This document shows, in pieces, positions 43,702 to 52,034 of a stretch of DNA of 64,000 nt (positions within the stretch are counted from its first letter, which is position 1; every line of letters begins with the position of its first letter). The notes below the pieces were generated by a model that was not told the origin of the DNA, did no database searches, and was given only the letters and a program-made list of their open reading frames with translations. A program made the position numbers and the translations under genes. This DNA comes from Halobacterium hubeiense (GTDB lineage: Archaea; Halobacteriota; Halobacteria; Halobacteriales; Halobacteriaceae), in contig NZ_LN831303.1 of assembly GCF_001488575.1 (NCBI RefSeq), forward strand, positions 62,001 to 126,000, in the 5' to 3' direction.

Positions 43702-44067
43702 TCACTTAGTAGCCCACTCTCCAGCTTCTGCTACGTCCTTGAACGATTTCGCCTCAACCCCATCTATCTTCTTAACGGAACTTGCGAAGGCCATTCCCTT
43801 GATTCCGTTCGACACGAGTGCCCATTTCGTGATTCCATGCGGTTTCCCCGCCTTGGCCGCTTCAGCCGCCTTTTCGACCACTTCCTTCGGAAGGGAACTT
43901 TCCATTTGGATTATTGAGACATGCGCGTCTACCCGCTCCTTCTCAGCGAGTTCCTCGAAACGCTCGTTGATTCGAATGAATTCCGATTCCTCCGCTGGCA
44001 TTCCCTCCGGGAACTTTGCATAGACAACGTTCTCATCAACCCACAGTTTCCATTGTGACTCTGCCAT
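43702..44067 (-). CDS. SpoIIAA/STAS-like protein
   Basis: A 121-residue protein whose pattern matches the SpoIIAA-like fold: WKLWVDENVVYAKFPEGMP, INERFEELAEKERVDAHVSIIQ, VSNGIKGMAFASSVKKIDG. Such proteins may bind lipids or act as anti-anti-sigma-like adaptors; the role in archaea is not known. GC is lower than the chromosomal part. It sits between repeat copies A and B. Confidence 0.75.
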   Translation of the reverse strand: MAESQWKLWVDENVVYAKFPEGMPAEESEFIRINERFEELAEKERVDAHVSIIQMESSLPKEVVEKAAEAAKAGKPHGITKWALVSNGIKGMAFASSVKKIDGVEAKSFKDVAEAGEWATK

Positions 44068-44130
44068 AGAACGAATTTCCCGGAGACCATCATTAATCTT
44101 GGCTATTCAAACAAGATTGAGTGATGCGTG

Positions 44131-44220
44131 CATAACCTGTACTTACCGAATCTGCTCACCACATCAAGGCGAGTTCTCCTTAGCTGACTTGGACTGAAAC
44201 ACCCGGTAGGTGAATGTGCT
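44131..44220. repeat. dispersed repeat, copy B
   Basis: Begins GCATAACCTGTACTTACC, then CTCACCACATCAAGGCGAG and TTAGCTGACTTGG. Aligned with copies A, C and D. It lies between two minus-strand genes. Confidence 0.6.
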
Positions 44221-44237
44221 ACTCTATGTGGGTTTGC

Positions 44238-44414
44238 CTAGCTACCTTGACCGCCCGCACCGTCGTTATACGATAAATAACGCCACGCCACGTACACTAG
44301 CACTGGAAGAAGCCCCAACAGAATACCACCCGCTGCTGTCCCTCCAATAAGGAACATGTATACGAATATACCTACGGAACTAACGCCGACTGTGATTTCT
44401 GCAAGGTGACTCAT
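44238..44414 (-). CDS. 58-aa small membrane protein
   Basis: MSHLAEITVGVSS precedes two helices (VGIFVYMFLIGGTAAGG, ILLGLLPVLVYVAWRYL) and a Gly-rich tail (YNDGAGGQGS). The frame is short and easily missed. Its order and composition match the small membrane proteins of this region. Function unknown. Confidence 0.65.
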   Translation of the reverse strand: MSHLAEITVGVSSVGIFVYMFLIGGTAAGGILLGLLPVLVYVAWRYLSYNDGAGGQGS

Positions 44415-44461
44415 GGAAGAGTTCTTGGCCGTAACTGTTACCCGTAGAATGATAAATGTAG

Positions 44462-44525
44462 GTCGGAGTTCTCACTAGCTGATTTGGCGTGGAACAGCCG
44501 CTCAGCCAATGGCGAATGTATCAGA
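44462..44525. repeat. dispersed repeat, copy C
   Basis: Shares GAGTTCTCACTAGCTGA and TGGAACAGCCGCTCAG with copies A and B but lacks their first half. Confidence 0.55.
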
Positions 44526-44550
44526 TACAACCCTTTCTAACGCTGTGACA

Positions 44551-44859
44551 TCACACCGAGGAGATGGAAGATTCTTGTTCTTTCCACGCGGCAAAGAGTC
44601 CGCGGAAGAGCAACCCGATAAATCCGATTAACAGCAGAATTGCACTAATCAACCCGATTAGATGGGGAAATGAGACAAGAGTTCCTTGTTCGAGTCCGAT
44701 CAGTACTTGGAAACTAAGCCAGAAAATGAACGCTGAAACAAAATATCGTCTACTGCGGCCGGTGTCGGTTATCTTTGGAGTGATCAAGAGCACGCAAATC
44801 CCGAACAATGGAATGAAGATATCGATAACGTCCTGTCCTCCACCGAACCACTCGATCAT
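44551..44859 (-). CDS. membrane protein, 102 aa, paralogue of 21590 fragment
   Basis: Four hydrophobic stretches are visible: VIDIFIPLFGICVLLITPK, YFVSAFIFWLSFQVLIGL, LISAILLLIGFIGLLF, and a short polar tail (KEQESSISS). Its N-terminal half and promoter region are duplicated as a truncated copy at 21590-21721. Low GC suggests it is the later arrival. Function unknown. Confidence 0.75.
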   Translation of the reverse strand: MIEWFGGGQDVIDIFIPLFGICVLLITPKITDTGRSRRYFVSAFIFWLSFQVLIGLEQGTLVSFPHLIGLISAILLLIGFIGLLFRGLFAAWKEQESSISSV

Positions 44860-44920
44860 TGTTATAGAACGTATGTTACAAGGACTTATTTTCTCTCATT
44901 CACGCTCAATTGGGATAACG

Positions 44921-44938
44921 GCACAACCTGTACTGACC
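44921..44938. repeat. dispersed repeat, partial copy D
   Basis: GCACAACCTGTACTGACC matches 16 of 18 bases of the first part of copy B. Upstream of the membrane protein gene on the minus strand. Confidence 0.4.
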
Positions 44939-45019
44939 AGTTGTTTCACCTCTTACACTGAATAAAGAAATCGTATTTCAACTACTAGTACTCGAACCGG
45001 ACCTCAATTCCACCGAGGC

Positions 45020-45301
45020 TTACTCACTGAGGTCAACGTACTGGGTTTCCCACTCGCGGCGCGCAGCGAGCTCGCGGCGGCCACGCTCCGTCAGCGTGTA
45101 GGAGTTCGTTCGCCTGTCGAGTTCGCCTTTCTCAACGAGGGCTTTGTCCACGAGCTCGTCGAGATTCGGGTAGATTCGGCCGTGGTTGATTTCTTTCTCG
45201 TAGTAGTCCTCGATCTCGTCTTTGATAGCGAGGCCGTGTGGTTCCTCAAAGTCAGCAATTACATACAATAGGTCGCGTTGGAATCCAGTCAAGCCGTACA
45301 T
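45020..45301 (-). CDS. PadR-family transcriptional regulator
   Basis: A 93-residue winged helix: MYGLTGFQRDLLYVIADFEEPHGLAIKDEIEDYY, then INHGRIYPNLDELVDKALVEKGE and TERGRRELAARREW. The GRIYPNLDELV recognition region is the PadR hallmark. CTACTTTTTA on the plus strand is a TATA-like block about 25 bases before the start. Haloarchaeal genomes carry many such short PadR proteins near mobile regions. Confidence 0.88.
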   Translation of the reverse strand: MYGLTGFQRDLLYVIADFEEPHGLAIKDEIEDYYEKEINHGRIYPNLDELVDKALVEKGELDRRTNSYTLTERGRRELAARREWETQYVDLSE

Positions 45302-45439
45302 CCGTCTGAGTCACTACTTTTTACGCGTTGATTAAGATACCTCCGGTATTCCGGACATCCAACGGCAGTACGACGCGCGACATTCACGAGAAAGAAACTT
45401 CGAACATTTATATATGGGACCGGAGAACCCCCGGGTGGA

Positions 45440-45607
45440 ATGTCTGAACTCATCGTCAAAGCAGCCGTCAAGGACGAGCTCGCGGACAGCAACGTTGCGG
45501 CGGACTTCTACGACGCCCTCGACGAAGAGGTCGCCGAACTGCTCGCCGACGCTGCCGAACGCGCCGAGGCCAACGACCGCAAGACGGTCCAGCCCCGCGA
45601 TCTCTAG
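45440..45607 (+). CDS. DUF1931-family mini histone-fold protein, 55 aa
   Basis: MSELIVKAAVKDELADSNVA, then DFYDALDEEVAELLADAAER and NDRKTVQPRDL match the short haloarchaeal DUF1931 proteins, which adopt a histone-like fold. The final RKTVQPRDL is the histone-type C-terminal helix/loop signature. A TATA-like TTTATATA lies about 27 bases before the ATG, giving a leaderless message. It may bind DNA as a dimer or pair with another histone. Confidence 0.8.
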   Translation: MSELIVKAAVKDELADSNVAADFYDALDEEVAELLADAAERAEANDRKTVQPRDL

Positions 45608-45663
45608 CGCCGGCATTCGAGAATAAACCATCCACACGGACTTTCGGATCTTTCCTCTCGGCA

Positions 45664-48590
45664 TCAGTCCGCTGTTGCCTTCCGCAGCGTCGTCTGGTCT
45701 GCTCGCGGTGCCGCCCCGAAGCGGTACTCCGTCGACGACGTCTCCAACCACCCATCCGTGAACAGCTTGCAATCCCAGCCGAGCAACGCCGCAGCTACGT
45801 TCATCCACGGCCGAATCCACGGCCACCGCTTCGCTGTCGCCTCTGCTTCCTCAGCACTCAGCCGGTAGTCCGTAACGAGATCCAACCACTCCTCGGTACT
45901 CGTCACGTCGATACCGAGCTCCATCAGTGGCCCCTCCAGGACCGCCAGAACCGCCTCCGACACCCGAGGGTCACGCTCCTGCAGGAGCGCCGAGGGCCGC
46001 AGCACCGACCCCTCGCCGGGGTACTCCTCGGGCTCCCGTTCCGGCACGTCATCGAAGCGTTCGCTCTTGAACGGCAGACAGAACCGCCACAGCGAAGCGC
46101 GACCCGCACCCTGCTCGGTGACATCGACGAGGCCGAACGCCTCCAGGACGCCCCGATTATCGCGAAGACTCTGCGTCGAGACGTCCGCCCGCTCCGCCAG
46201 CGTCGACGCCGACAGCGGCTCGTCGGCCTCCAGCAGCGCCGCGACCACTCGAGAGACCGTGTTCCCACCGACGTCGGGCAGGATTCGGTCCGCCGGCAGC
46301 CGGCCCAGCGCCGGCCGGAGCTCCGCGAGGTCTATCTCACGGCACTCGTCCTCGGCGCCGAGCCCCCAGATCGCCGCCGCGACGTCATGGACGCTCCCCA
46401 AGAGCGCGGCCAGCGTCGAAATCATGGCCCGTGTCCCTTCGAGATTCTTCCCGACACCGACCCGGTTCACCGCCGTTGCGATGGCTTCCCGCCGCCAGCC
46501 GTCCTCGACGACGACTGGGACCTCGAACGCCGCGAAGTTCTCGGCATCCGCTTGGAGGTCGTACTCCCGGCCGGCACAGCCTTCGAGGTCGGGACGCAAG
46601 TCGTCGGCGCCCGGCCCCGAGATGACCCACGACCCGATGTGTTCGCCCGTTTCGTCGCCTCTCGTGTCCGGCTGGCCGAGCGTGTTGTCGTTGCACCGCT
46701 TCTCGCTCCGCGGCTCGTAGAGGACGCGATACGCTGAATAGTGGCCGTAGCGCGCCGATTTCGGAATGGCCGATGAGAGGAATTTCACGAGGATGCGGCG
46801 GCGGTCGTGGACGTCGCGACGGTAGTTCTTGACGCGAATCTCGCGAACAATGTCGATGCCGAGGAGGTCGTAGAGCTGGGCGAGCGTTCCGAGCAGTCCA
46901 CTCGCCGGGCGACCTCGCTGGCGATGTCCGTCCGAAACTCCCCGTCCTCGCTGCGGAGATCGTCGAGCATCGCGAGCAGTGCCCGCCGCTCCTTGTGAAG
47001 TCGTTCCCGGAAGTCGTGGCCGTTCGCGTCCTCGTTCGCCAAGTAGCCGAGGCAGCGGCCCTTCCGTAGAATGTACGGATTCGACGTCACAAGGCCAGCT
47101 AAGTCCCCGCCAGCACCGTCAAGACGTTCCTGTGACAGTGCGGAATTCCAGGCATCTCCCTCGGTCAACGCGGCGCACAGCCGCACCGCCAGTACCGCCA
47201 CGTCGTCGGAGTAGTCCACCGAGACCGAAACCTCGTCGCGCTCCTCATCATACCGGGTTCGGCGGCCGCTCACGCTGTCTACCGGACGGTCACGGGTGAC
47301 GATATCCGCGCCATTCGTGACCGAGTGGAGCGCGGCGTGGCGATCAGGCCGCATCCGACCCTCCTTGCCGGGGCGGCCCGTCTCACGGCCGCTCTCGGCG
47401 ACCTCACGCCCCTCAGCCGCCACGTCCCGGCCCTCGGCGTCCCGGGGGCTGTCTTGCCCGCGTATGGGTACACGGCCCCCGCTGGAAGATTTGGGGGGTG
47501 CCGAACGGCCGGACAACGCCTCATCCGCACCGTCGCCACGGCGCACGCGTTCCTCGCGCGCGCCATCGGCGCCAGCAGCGTCAGTTGCCGTGCTGTGCGG
47601 CTTGGGTGTCTGCTCGGTGTGTTCGGTCTCCCAACCGCTCCCGGGAGTGGGTGGCTCCTCACCGCGCTCCTCGGCGTCCTCTTGGACAACAAGTAGACCA
47701 GCAGTCGTGAGACGATGATGGGCGACGCCCGCCCACTCTTGGCGGTCGACCACGCCGAGATCGCGGAGTCGCGAGAGGCGTGAGCGCCACGTCGCCCGTG
47801 GCGCGTCCTCGAGGAGCACGTGGCGGTCAAGTGCGTCGTACGTGAGCATCTGGTCGGCCGTCGTCGCTAGCGCCCGTAGCACAGCTAGCAGCGGCCCATC
47901 ACGGTCCAGCGCATCGAGGGCGTCGCGCGCGAGCTCGCGGTCGCCGGAGAGTGGCGTCCGGTCGCCGACGAGCGCGTGGTCGCACGCGTTGCCGGACGGC
48001 TGTGCGAGTTGCTGAACGCTGTCCGCGGGCAGCTTCCCGGCGTGGCTCCGGACGAGTCGGCGGGCTGCGATGGGCGAGACGACCACGCGGACGGCGCAGG
48101 CGGTTGCGAGCACTGGGAGGAACGACAGCCACCGACGTAATTGCGTACTCGTGACGCTGTCCAGCCAGTCAGCGTCGATGGTGAGGACGACGTCCGGAAC
48201 GACGTCGGCAGCTTGGAGTAACGCCAGCGGCCCGTCGCGCACGTCCTCAAGGGACGTGTCGACGCCGTAACCGCCGAGATTTCGAGTCTGCCGGCGAAAC
48301 TCTCGTTCCTTCTCTGCGCCACGCTTGTCACCAGCCGTTGCCGTGACGTACTGCACAGCGACATCTGCGAACTCTGGTGTCGTCGTCGCTCGCAGGGTTT
48401 CATTCAGCTCCCACGTGTCTGAGGCGTCCTCGACGAACGCCTGCAGCGCATCATCAAGGGCTGACCAGAAGGCCTCGGGGACGACGATGCGGCGCCAGAG
48501 CTCCGGGCGGGACACGGGTGGGTCTTCGAGTTCGACGTCCGCGGTGAGGGGGGCCTGTTGGCTCCACGTCAAGCCGGGTGTCTGGCTCAT
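45664..48590 (-). pseudogene. large double winged-helix protein gene split by a frameshift
   Basis: Two minus-strand frames form one gene of about 975 codons. The 5' frame begins at 48590 (MSQTPGLTWSQQAPL) and is acidic and coherent up to EVARRVDCS near 46,895; beyond that it turns into Ser/Thr/Ala-rich nonsense. In the other frame coherent coding starts at once (GLLGTLAQLYDLLGIDIVRE, then RRILVKFLSSAIPKSARYG) and runs to 45664. Two winged helices are visible (LTYDALDRHVLLEDAPRATWRSRL; ASTLAERADVSTQSLRDNRG). The start overlaps a small upstream frame by ATGA. The role is unknown; position suggests a plasmid/ICE maintenance or replication-linked protein. Confidence 0.7.
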
Positions 48591-48667
48591 CGGGCCACCT
48601 CCTTGGGGGCATCTTCGATGGTCCGGGACCAGCTGCACTCGGAGTAGCCGTTGACGTGGTCGGTCAT
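48587..48667 (-). CDS. 26-aa upstream frame coupled to the large gene
   Basis: MTDHVNGYSECSWSR ends EDAPKEVAR with a TGA that overlaps the large gene's ATG (ATGA). Such coupling suggests it is translated, perhaps as a leader peptide. Very short, so confidence is low. Confidence 0.35.
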   Translation of the reverse strand: MTDHVNGYSECSWSRTIEDAPKEVAR

Positions 48668-49054
48668 CGGCGGGCCTCCGGCTGGGGGGATGCAGGGCGT
48701 CTGGTCGTGGTGGGGCTGACTACGCATACGTTGGGCTACTGGGGCTTCAGTGCGTGTTACGCCGGAATCCAGCAGATACGCGTGGCTGGTGAAGGGGCGA
48801 AACGGTTTTACCAATTGCCCGCGAAAGAAGAACCGCGCATACGTGGTGGTTCTTCGGCACCACGACCCGCATCCCGCGAACGCGGTGGGACGCGTTCGTG
48901 GGCTTCAGGGTCGTGGTGTCACGGTAATTACTGTGTCCTAGCGTGGGGTATTGCTCACCTGATGGCGCGTTGTTTCCACCGGAGCGTAGTAAACGCTTGT
49001 CGGACACCCCGACTGCCCTCAGGTGGTTTCCTGACGGGTGTTCGATGTGGGTCG
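48668..49054. other. noncoding region with nested palindromes and a promoter
   Basis: Between the zinc-ribbon gene and the large gene. A TATA-like GGTAAAACC on the minus strand lies near 48807-48815, giving a leader of about 120 bases before the small upstream frame. The large palindrome (48842-48918) lies just upstream of that promoter. A 103-codon frame from 49058 overlaps the zinc-ribbon stop by ATGA but is not convincing. Confidence 0.45.
48842..48918. promoter_or_regulatory. nested palindrome with alternative pairings
   Basis: CACCACGACCC at 48858-48868 pairs perfectly with GGGTCGTGGTG at 48908-48918. Inside, CCCGCGAACGCG (48873-48884) pairs 11 of 12 with CGCGTTCGTGGG (48891-48902). A third copy, CGTGGTG at 48842-48848, can pair with CACCACG at 48858-48864 instead, so two exclusive hairpins are possible. 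It could be a protein operator, a replication or nicking site, or a structured RNA. Confidence 0.6.
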
Positions 49055-49951
49055 TCATGCGAAATCACCCAGCGTCGTTGAGCGGGCTGACGGGTCTGTT
49101 TCTGTGTCTTCTGGGGGTTGGCGTGGTTGGCAGTCCTTGCAGGGGCGTTTACCGTGGCGGTGTGCTTCGTCGAGGGTGTGCTCGGTGGCGTGTGGGATGA
49201 CTTCGGGGCAGGCGGGGATGCCGCCAGCATCGGCGTGGTAGACATCACCCGTTTGGCTGTACCAGACGGTTGTTGAACGGGTGGCGTGCTGGGGGCGTTC
49301 GTCGTTGGTTGGCGTGGGGTTCGTACACCGCTTGCACCGCGTGTACTTCTCGGAGAGCCGATCCTGTGTGGTTGGCCGGTAAACCGCAGCATCGCGGTAG
49401 GCGCTCGGGCAACGCGGCGCAACCGGATTCTCCGAGTCAGGATAGTGATAGATGTGCGTGTTACTCCGGTTCGTGCCGAGGCGGAGGACGTACGCGCTGG
49501 GGTCTGTGAGATCGATACCAGTGTAGGCTTCGATGACACGGCCACACCCCGGGCAGACCAAGTAGCCATCGGCGGTCGGCGTGAGATCTCGGCGGCGGCT
49601 GGTTAGTCCGCAGTCTTCGCACGTCCGCGTTGGCCGGCCACCGTCAGCAATCAGTCGGGTGGTCGTCGTCGAGTCGTCTCGTGAGTCGTGCTCGTTGGGT
49701 GGGTGTGCGGGGGGCTTGCGACGATGGGATGGGGTGGTCGTTTCGGGGTGGGGAGTGCTGTCGCTAGGCGTGTGGGAGTGCGGCGGCTGCATGGGGATCA
49801 CCGGGAGCTCCCCGAGCAGCGACGCTTCCCACGGTGTGCCGTTGACTCGCAGTTGGAGTGAAGAAGGCAGGCCGGTGGGCGTGTGCTCGCGTGGCTGGCA
49901 TTCTTGCTCGTCGCCTCGCGAGGGACATGGGTGCGTGTGCTGGGGTTGCAT
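49055..49951 (-). CDS. zinc-ribbon protein of a mobile element, 298 aa
   Basis: The N-terminal 90 residues are Pro/His/Ser-rich (PPHSHTPSDSTPHPETTTPS) and probably disordered. A treble-clef-like zinc ribbon follows (CEDCGLTSRRRDL, then CPGCGRVIEAY), with a further pair of CxxC-type motifs (YTRCKRCTNPTP, PCKDCQPRQP). Multiple zinc knots suggest nucleic-acid or protein binding. The start is uncertain: 49951, the ATG at 49792, or another frame from 49992 that overlaps the upstream stop. Part of the minus-strand 45.6-51.2 kb block. Confidence 0.65.
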   Translation of the reverse strand: MQPQHTHPCPSRGDEQECQPREHTPTGLPSSLQLRVNGTPWEASLLGELPVIPMQPPHSHTPSDSTPHPETTTPSHRRKPPAHPPNEHDSRDDSTTTTRLIADGGRPTRTCEDCGLTSRRRDLTPTADGYLVCPGCGRVIEAYTGIDLTDPSAYVLRLGTNRSNTHIYHYPDSENPVAPRCPSAYRDAAVYRPTTQDRLSEKYTRCKRCTNPTPTNDERPQHATRSTTVWYSQTGDVYHADAGGIPACPEVIPHATEHTLDEAHRHGKRPCKDCQPRQPPEDTETDPSARSTTLGDFA

Positions 49952-49984
49952 TCGACGCCAGCCAGAGGCGTACCCCGCGGGTGG

Positions 49985-50275
49985 TTACTCATGCGAGGTC
50001 ACCTCCGCGGCGACGCTTTCGCCGGCGTCGGTGAGCCCGTAGAAGCGGCCTTTCGAGCGCTCTTCGGGGACGAGCAGTTCGACTACGTCGCGCTCGCGGA
50101 GTTCCGTGAGCGTGCGCGAGACGTGCGTAATCGCGAGGCCAGTGCGCTCACCGAGCGTCGTCGGCGTCGCCGGGCCGTCGTTGTCGAGGGCGGTGATGAC
50201 TGCGCGCCGGTAGTCCGAGGCCGCCACGAATCCCAGAGTATCCCAGTCGATGTTGGTGGTGTGGGAGTCGCTCAT
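49985..50275 (-). CDS. winged-helix DNA-binding protein, 96 aa
   Basis: FVAASDYRRAVITALDNDGP, then LGERTGLAITHVSRTLTELRERD and YGLTDAGESVAAEV form a MarR/ArsR-like winged helix. The ATG overlaps the PadR stop by ATGA, so the two are translated together. It probably regulates this block of genes. Confidence 0.85.
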   Translation of the reverse strand: MSDSHTTNIDWDTLGFVAASDYRRAVITALDNDGPATPTTLGERTGLAITHVSRTLTELRERDVVELLVPEERSKGRFYGLTDAGESVAAEVTSHE

Positions 50276-50562
50276 AGCGACACCTCCTCCGATGCCTGCC
50301 AGCGCTGGCGTGCGGCGAGTGCGTCGCGAGCGAGATCGGTGAGTGCGTATTCGTTGGTGCGGCGGTCGCGAGCACTCTTCGTGATGAGGCCAGCATCGAC
50401 GAGTGCGTCGAGGTTCGTGTAGAGGCGGCCGTGGTTGACGTCTTCCTCGTAGTAGTCCGCGAGGGCGGCTTGGATGGCTGTGCCTTTGCTTGCGCCCTCA
50501 TGGGCGAGCGTCCACAGGACATCGCGTTGGAACGCCGAACAGGATGCGAGCGCGTCAGTCAT
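50272..50562 (-). CDS. PadR-like winged-helix regulator
   Basis: A 96-residue protein: CSAFQRDVLWTLAHEGASKG, DYYEEDVNHGRLYTNLDALV, then RRTNEYALTDLARDALAARQRW. It is closely similar in layout to the PadR gene at 45020 (INHGRIYPNLDELV, RRTNSYTLTERGRREL). It overlaps both neighbours (ATGA with the winged helix, eight bases with the zinc-finger gene). Confidence 0.85.
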   Translation of the reverse strand: MTDALASCSAFQRDVLWTLAHEGASKGTAIQAALADYYEEDVNHGRLYTNLDALVDAGLITKSARDRRTNEYALTDLARDALAARQRWQASEEVSL

Positions 50563-51181
50563 CGCCCTCACCCCGCTTTGCTGCCCGGACGGCACTGTGT
50601 GCGTCCTGGTAGGCAAGAGTGCGACCATGCTCAACGCCGGCGTTGTGTTCGTCGTCACGCTGTTCGTACGCTGCTTTCGCGTCGGCCGCCTGTTCGAACC
50701 GACGCTGGAACTCACCGGCAAGACGGTTGAGGACAGTGGTGTCGTCGAATTGGAACCGCGCACGGACACCATCGGTCTCTGTGGTCGATGGTTCGACAGC
50801 ACAGAATCGGAGGCCAGCCCGCCGTTCGATTTGGGCGAGGAGGCCGGCGGGGAGGTTCGTGCCTTCGACCGTGTCGACGAAGAGGTCCTCGCGATTATGG
50901 CGAACCGTAACGTTCGCCTCGTCGACGCCAGCGAAGCAGTTGATGATGTTCCGAGTGTGGGTTTTCGCGGCTTCGAACTCGCGGGTAGTGTGACCGCCGT
51001 CGTAGGCGACTGTCGACGCGTAGGCTGCACAGGACCGGCAGAGCGGCCGTCCGTCAGCGTTCAGGCCGTCTGCCGAACGCGCCCGACAGATAGCACAGAG
51101 AACGCTCTCGGTGGACTTTTGCGATAGCGACACCTCTCCGGCCGTGCGGGGAATTGACCCCGCGTTTGTGTTCGCGGTCAT
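50555..51181 (-). CDS. zinc-finger protein, first gene of the mobile block
   Basis: A 208-residue protein. A CxxC pair is at CAICRARSADGLNADGRPLCRSC (residue about 30), forming a zinc ribbon. The rest is alpha/beta (FAGVDEANVTVRHNREDLFVD, NRLAGEFQRRFEQAADAKAAY) of unknown fold. The ATG at 51181 is chosen because it follows the promoter region; the ATG 21 bases upstream is less likely. A GC hairpin (51208-51229) precedes it. Confidence 0.7.
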   Translation of the reverse strand: MTANTNAGSIPRTAGEVSLSQKSTESVLCAICRARSADGLNADGRPLCRSCAAYASTVAYDGGHTTREFEAAKTHTRNIINCFAGVDEANVTVRHNREDLFVDTVEGTNLPAGLLAQIERRAGLRFCAVEPSTTETDGVRARFQFDDTTVLNRLAGEFQRRFEQAADAKAAYEQRDDEHNAGVEHGRTLAYQDAHSAVRAAKRGEGDD

Positions 51182-51207
51182 ACTCGGGTACCGCGAAACC
51201 ACTTCTC

Positions 51208-51229
51208 GGGGCGCGTTGCAGCGCGCCCC
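51208..51229. repeat. GC-rich 8-base hairpin upstream of zinc-finger gene
   Basis: GGGGCGCG, loop TTGCAG, CGCGCCCC. It lies about 27 bases upstream of the ATG at 51181 and may be an operator for the divergent block. Confidence 0.5.
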
Positions 51230-51330
51230 GGTCTTCCACGACCGATAAGAGTCTCGTACGCCCAGCCAGCGGTCTCGCGTCTACACCAATATCAGCATAC
51301 AGCATAAATGCAACGACGTGGCACTAACTC

Positions 51331-51342
51331 TCTTTAAAGAGT
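51331..51342. promoter_or_regulatory. CTCTTTAAAGAG palindrome between divergent regulators
   Basis: A perfect 12-base palindrome, weakly extended by flanking AACTCT/AGTGTT, lies between the minus-strand block (start 51181) and the PhiH1-repressor-like gene (51415). It is a good candidate operator for one of the winged-helix proteins on either side. Confidence 0.5.
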
Positions 51343-51414
51343 GTTTGTGCTTCGGGCAAAGCAAGTATACTACATCCCGGACTATTAGGCGTTGTTAGGG
51401 CAAATTTGCGCTCA

Positions 51415-51729
51415 ATGAGGCAGTCGGGTTCATGGATGACGATTTGGGACGACCGTATTCTCGAGTATATTGAGCAGGAAGAATCCGGTTCACCTTCCGA
51501 ACTCGAAAAATCGGGGTACCTCAAAATCTCTAAGTCCCAAATCTCTCGCCGTCTCCGGAAGCTTGCGGAACGAGGTCTTCTCAACCACCTCGGTAATGGC
51601 GTCTACGTCATCACTGACGAGGGCAAGGCCTACCTCAGAGGAGAGTACAATGCCGAGACGGAGGCCTATATTAACGAATCTGCGGGAGAGTCGCCGAGTG
51701 CGTCGCCTGAGGAAGTCAACGGTTCCTGA
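51415..51729 (+). CDS. PhiH1-repressor-like winged-helix protein
   Basis: A 104-residue protein beginning MRQSGSWMTIWDDRILEYIE, the typical opening of haloarchaeal PhiH1-repressor-like proteins, followed by the winged helix (PSELEKSGYLKISKSQISRRLRKLAE, GVYVITDEGKAYL). The TTG/ATG six bases upstream is not used in relatives I recall. These proteins repress early genes of halophages or mobile elements. It is divergent from the minus-strand block. Confidence 0.85.
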   Translation: MRQSGSWMTIWDDRILEYIEQEESGSPSELEKSGYLKISKSQISRRLRKLAERGLLNHLGNGVYVITDEGKAYLRGEYNAETEAYINESAGESPSASPEEVNGS

Positions 51730-51746
51730 ATCCGCTCGCTATGACG

Positions 51747-52025
51747 ATGCGCAAGCCCGCCGAATGGATGTGCTCGCTCGATGAACGTATCTTAGAATAC
51801 CTTAACGATGAACCGTGGACCATGCCGCACGTGCTGGAGCACGAGCTTAGCATGGACGCTTCAGAGGAGCGGATTCGAGAGCGCTGCCAGCTACTCGCCG
51901 ACGCCGACCTGATAGAGCCGATTCACAGCGAGATGTACGAGTTAACGACGTGGGGGCGGCTGTACCTCGAAGGGGAGGTTGACGCGAGAAATCAGCCGAG
52001 ACCGCGGCCGGGACGCGTTCTATAG
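51747..52025 (+). CDS. second PhiH1-repressor-like winged-helix protein
   Basis: A 92-residue paralogue of the previous gene: MRKPAEWMCSLDERILEYLND, then DASEERIRERCQLLADADLIEPI and YELTTWGRLYLEGEVD. The start aligns with MRQSGSW of its neighbour, so I prefer 51747 over the ATG at 51741. The pair may act as alternate repressors. Confidence 0.82.
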   Translation: MRKPAEWMCSLDERILEYLNDEPWTMPHVLEHELSMDASEERIRERCQLLADADLIEPIHSEMYELTTWGRLYLEGEVDARNQPRPRPGRVL

Positions 52026-52034
52026 TGATCGCAG

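Noticed and set aside
48747-49058. 103-codon minus-strand frame overlapping the zinc-ribbon stop by ATGA
   Set aside because: The second half runs through the nested palindrome and reads as basic, non-domain sequence; only the overlap favours it. It cannot be excluded as a short gene but is not supported enough to list.
49798-49992. Alternative 64-codon start frame for the zinc-ribbon gene
   Set aside because: It overlaps the winged-helix stop by eight bases, which is attractive, but the frame ends without reaching the zinc motifs, so it cannot be the N-terminus without a frameshift.
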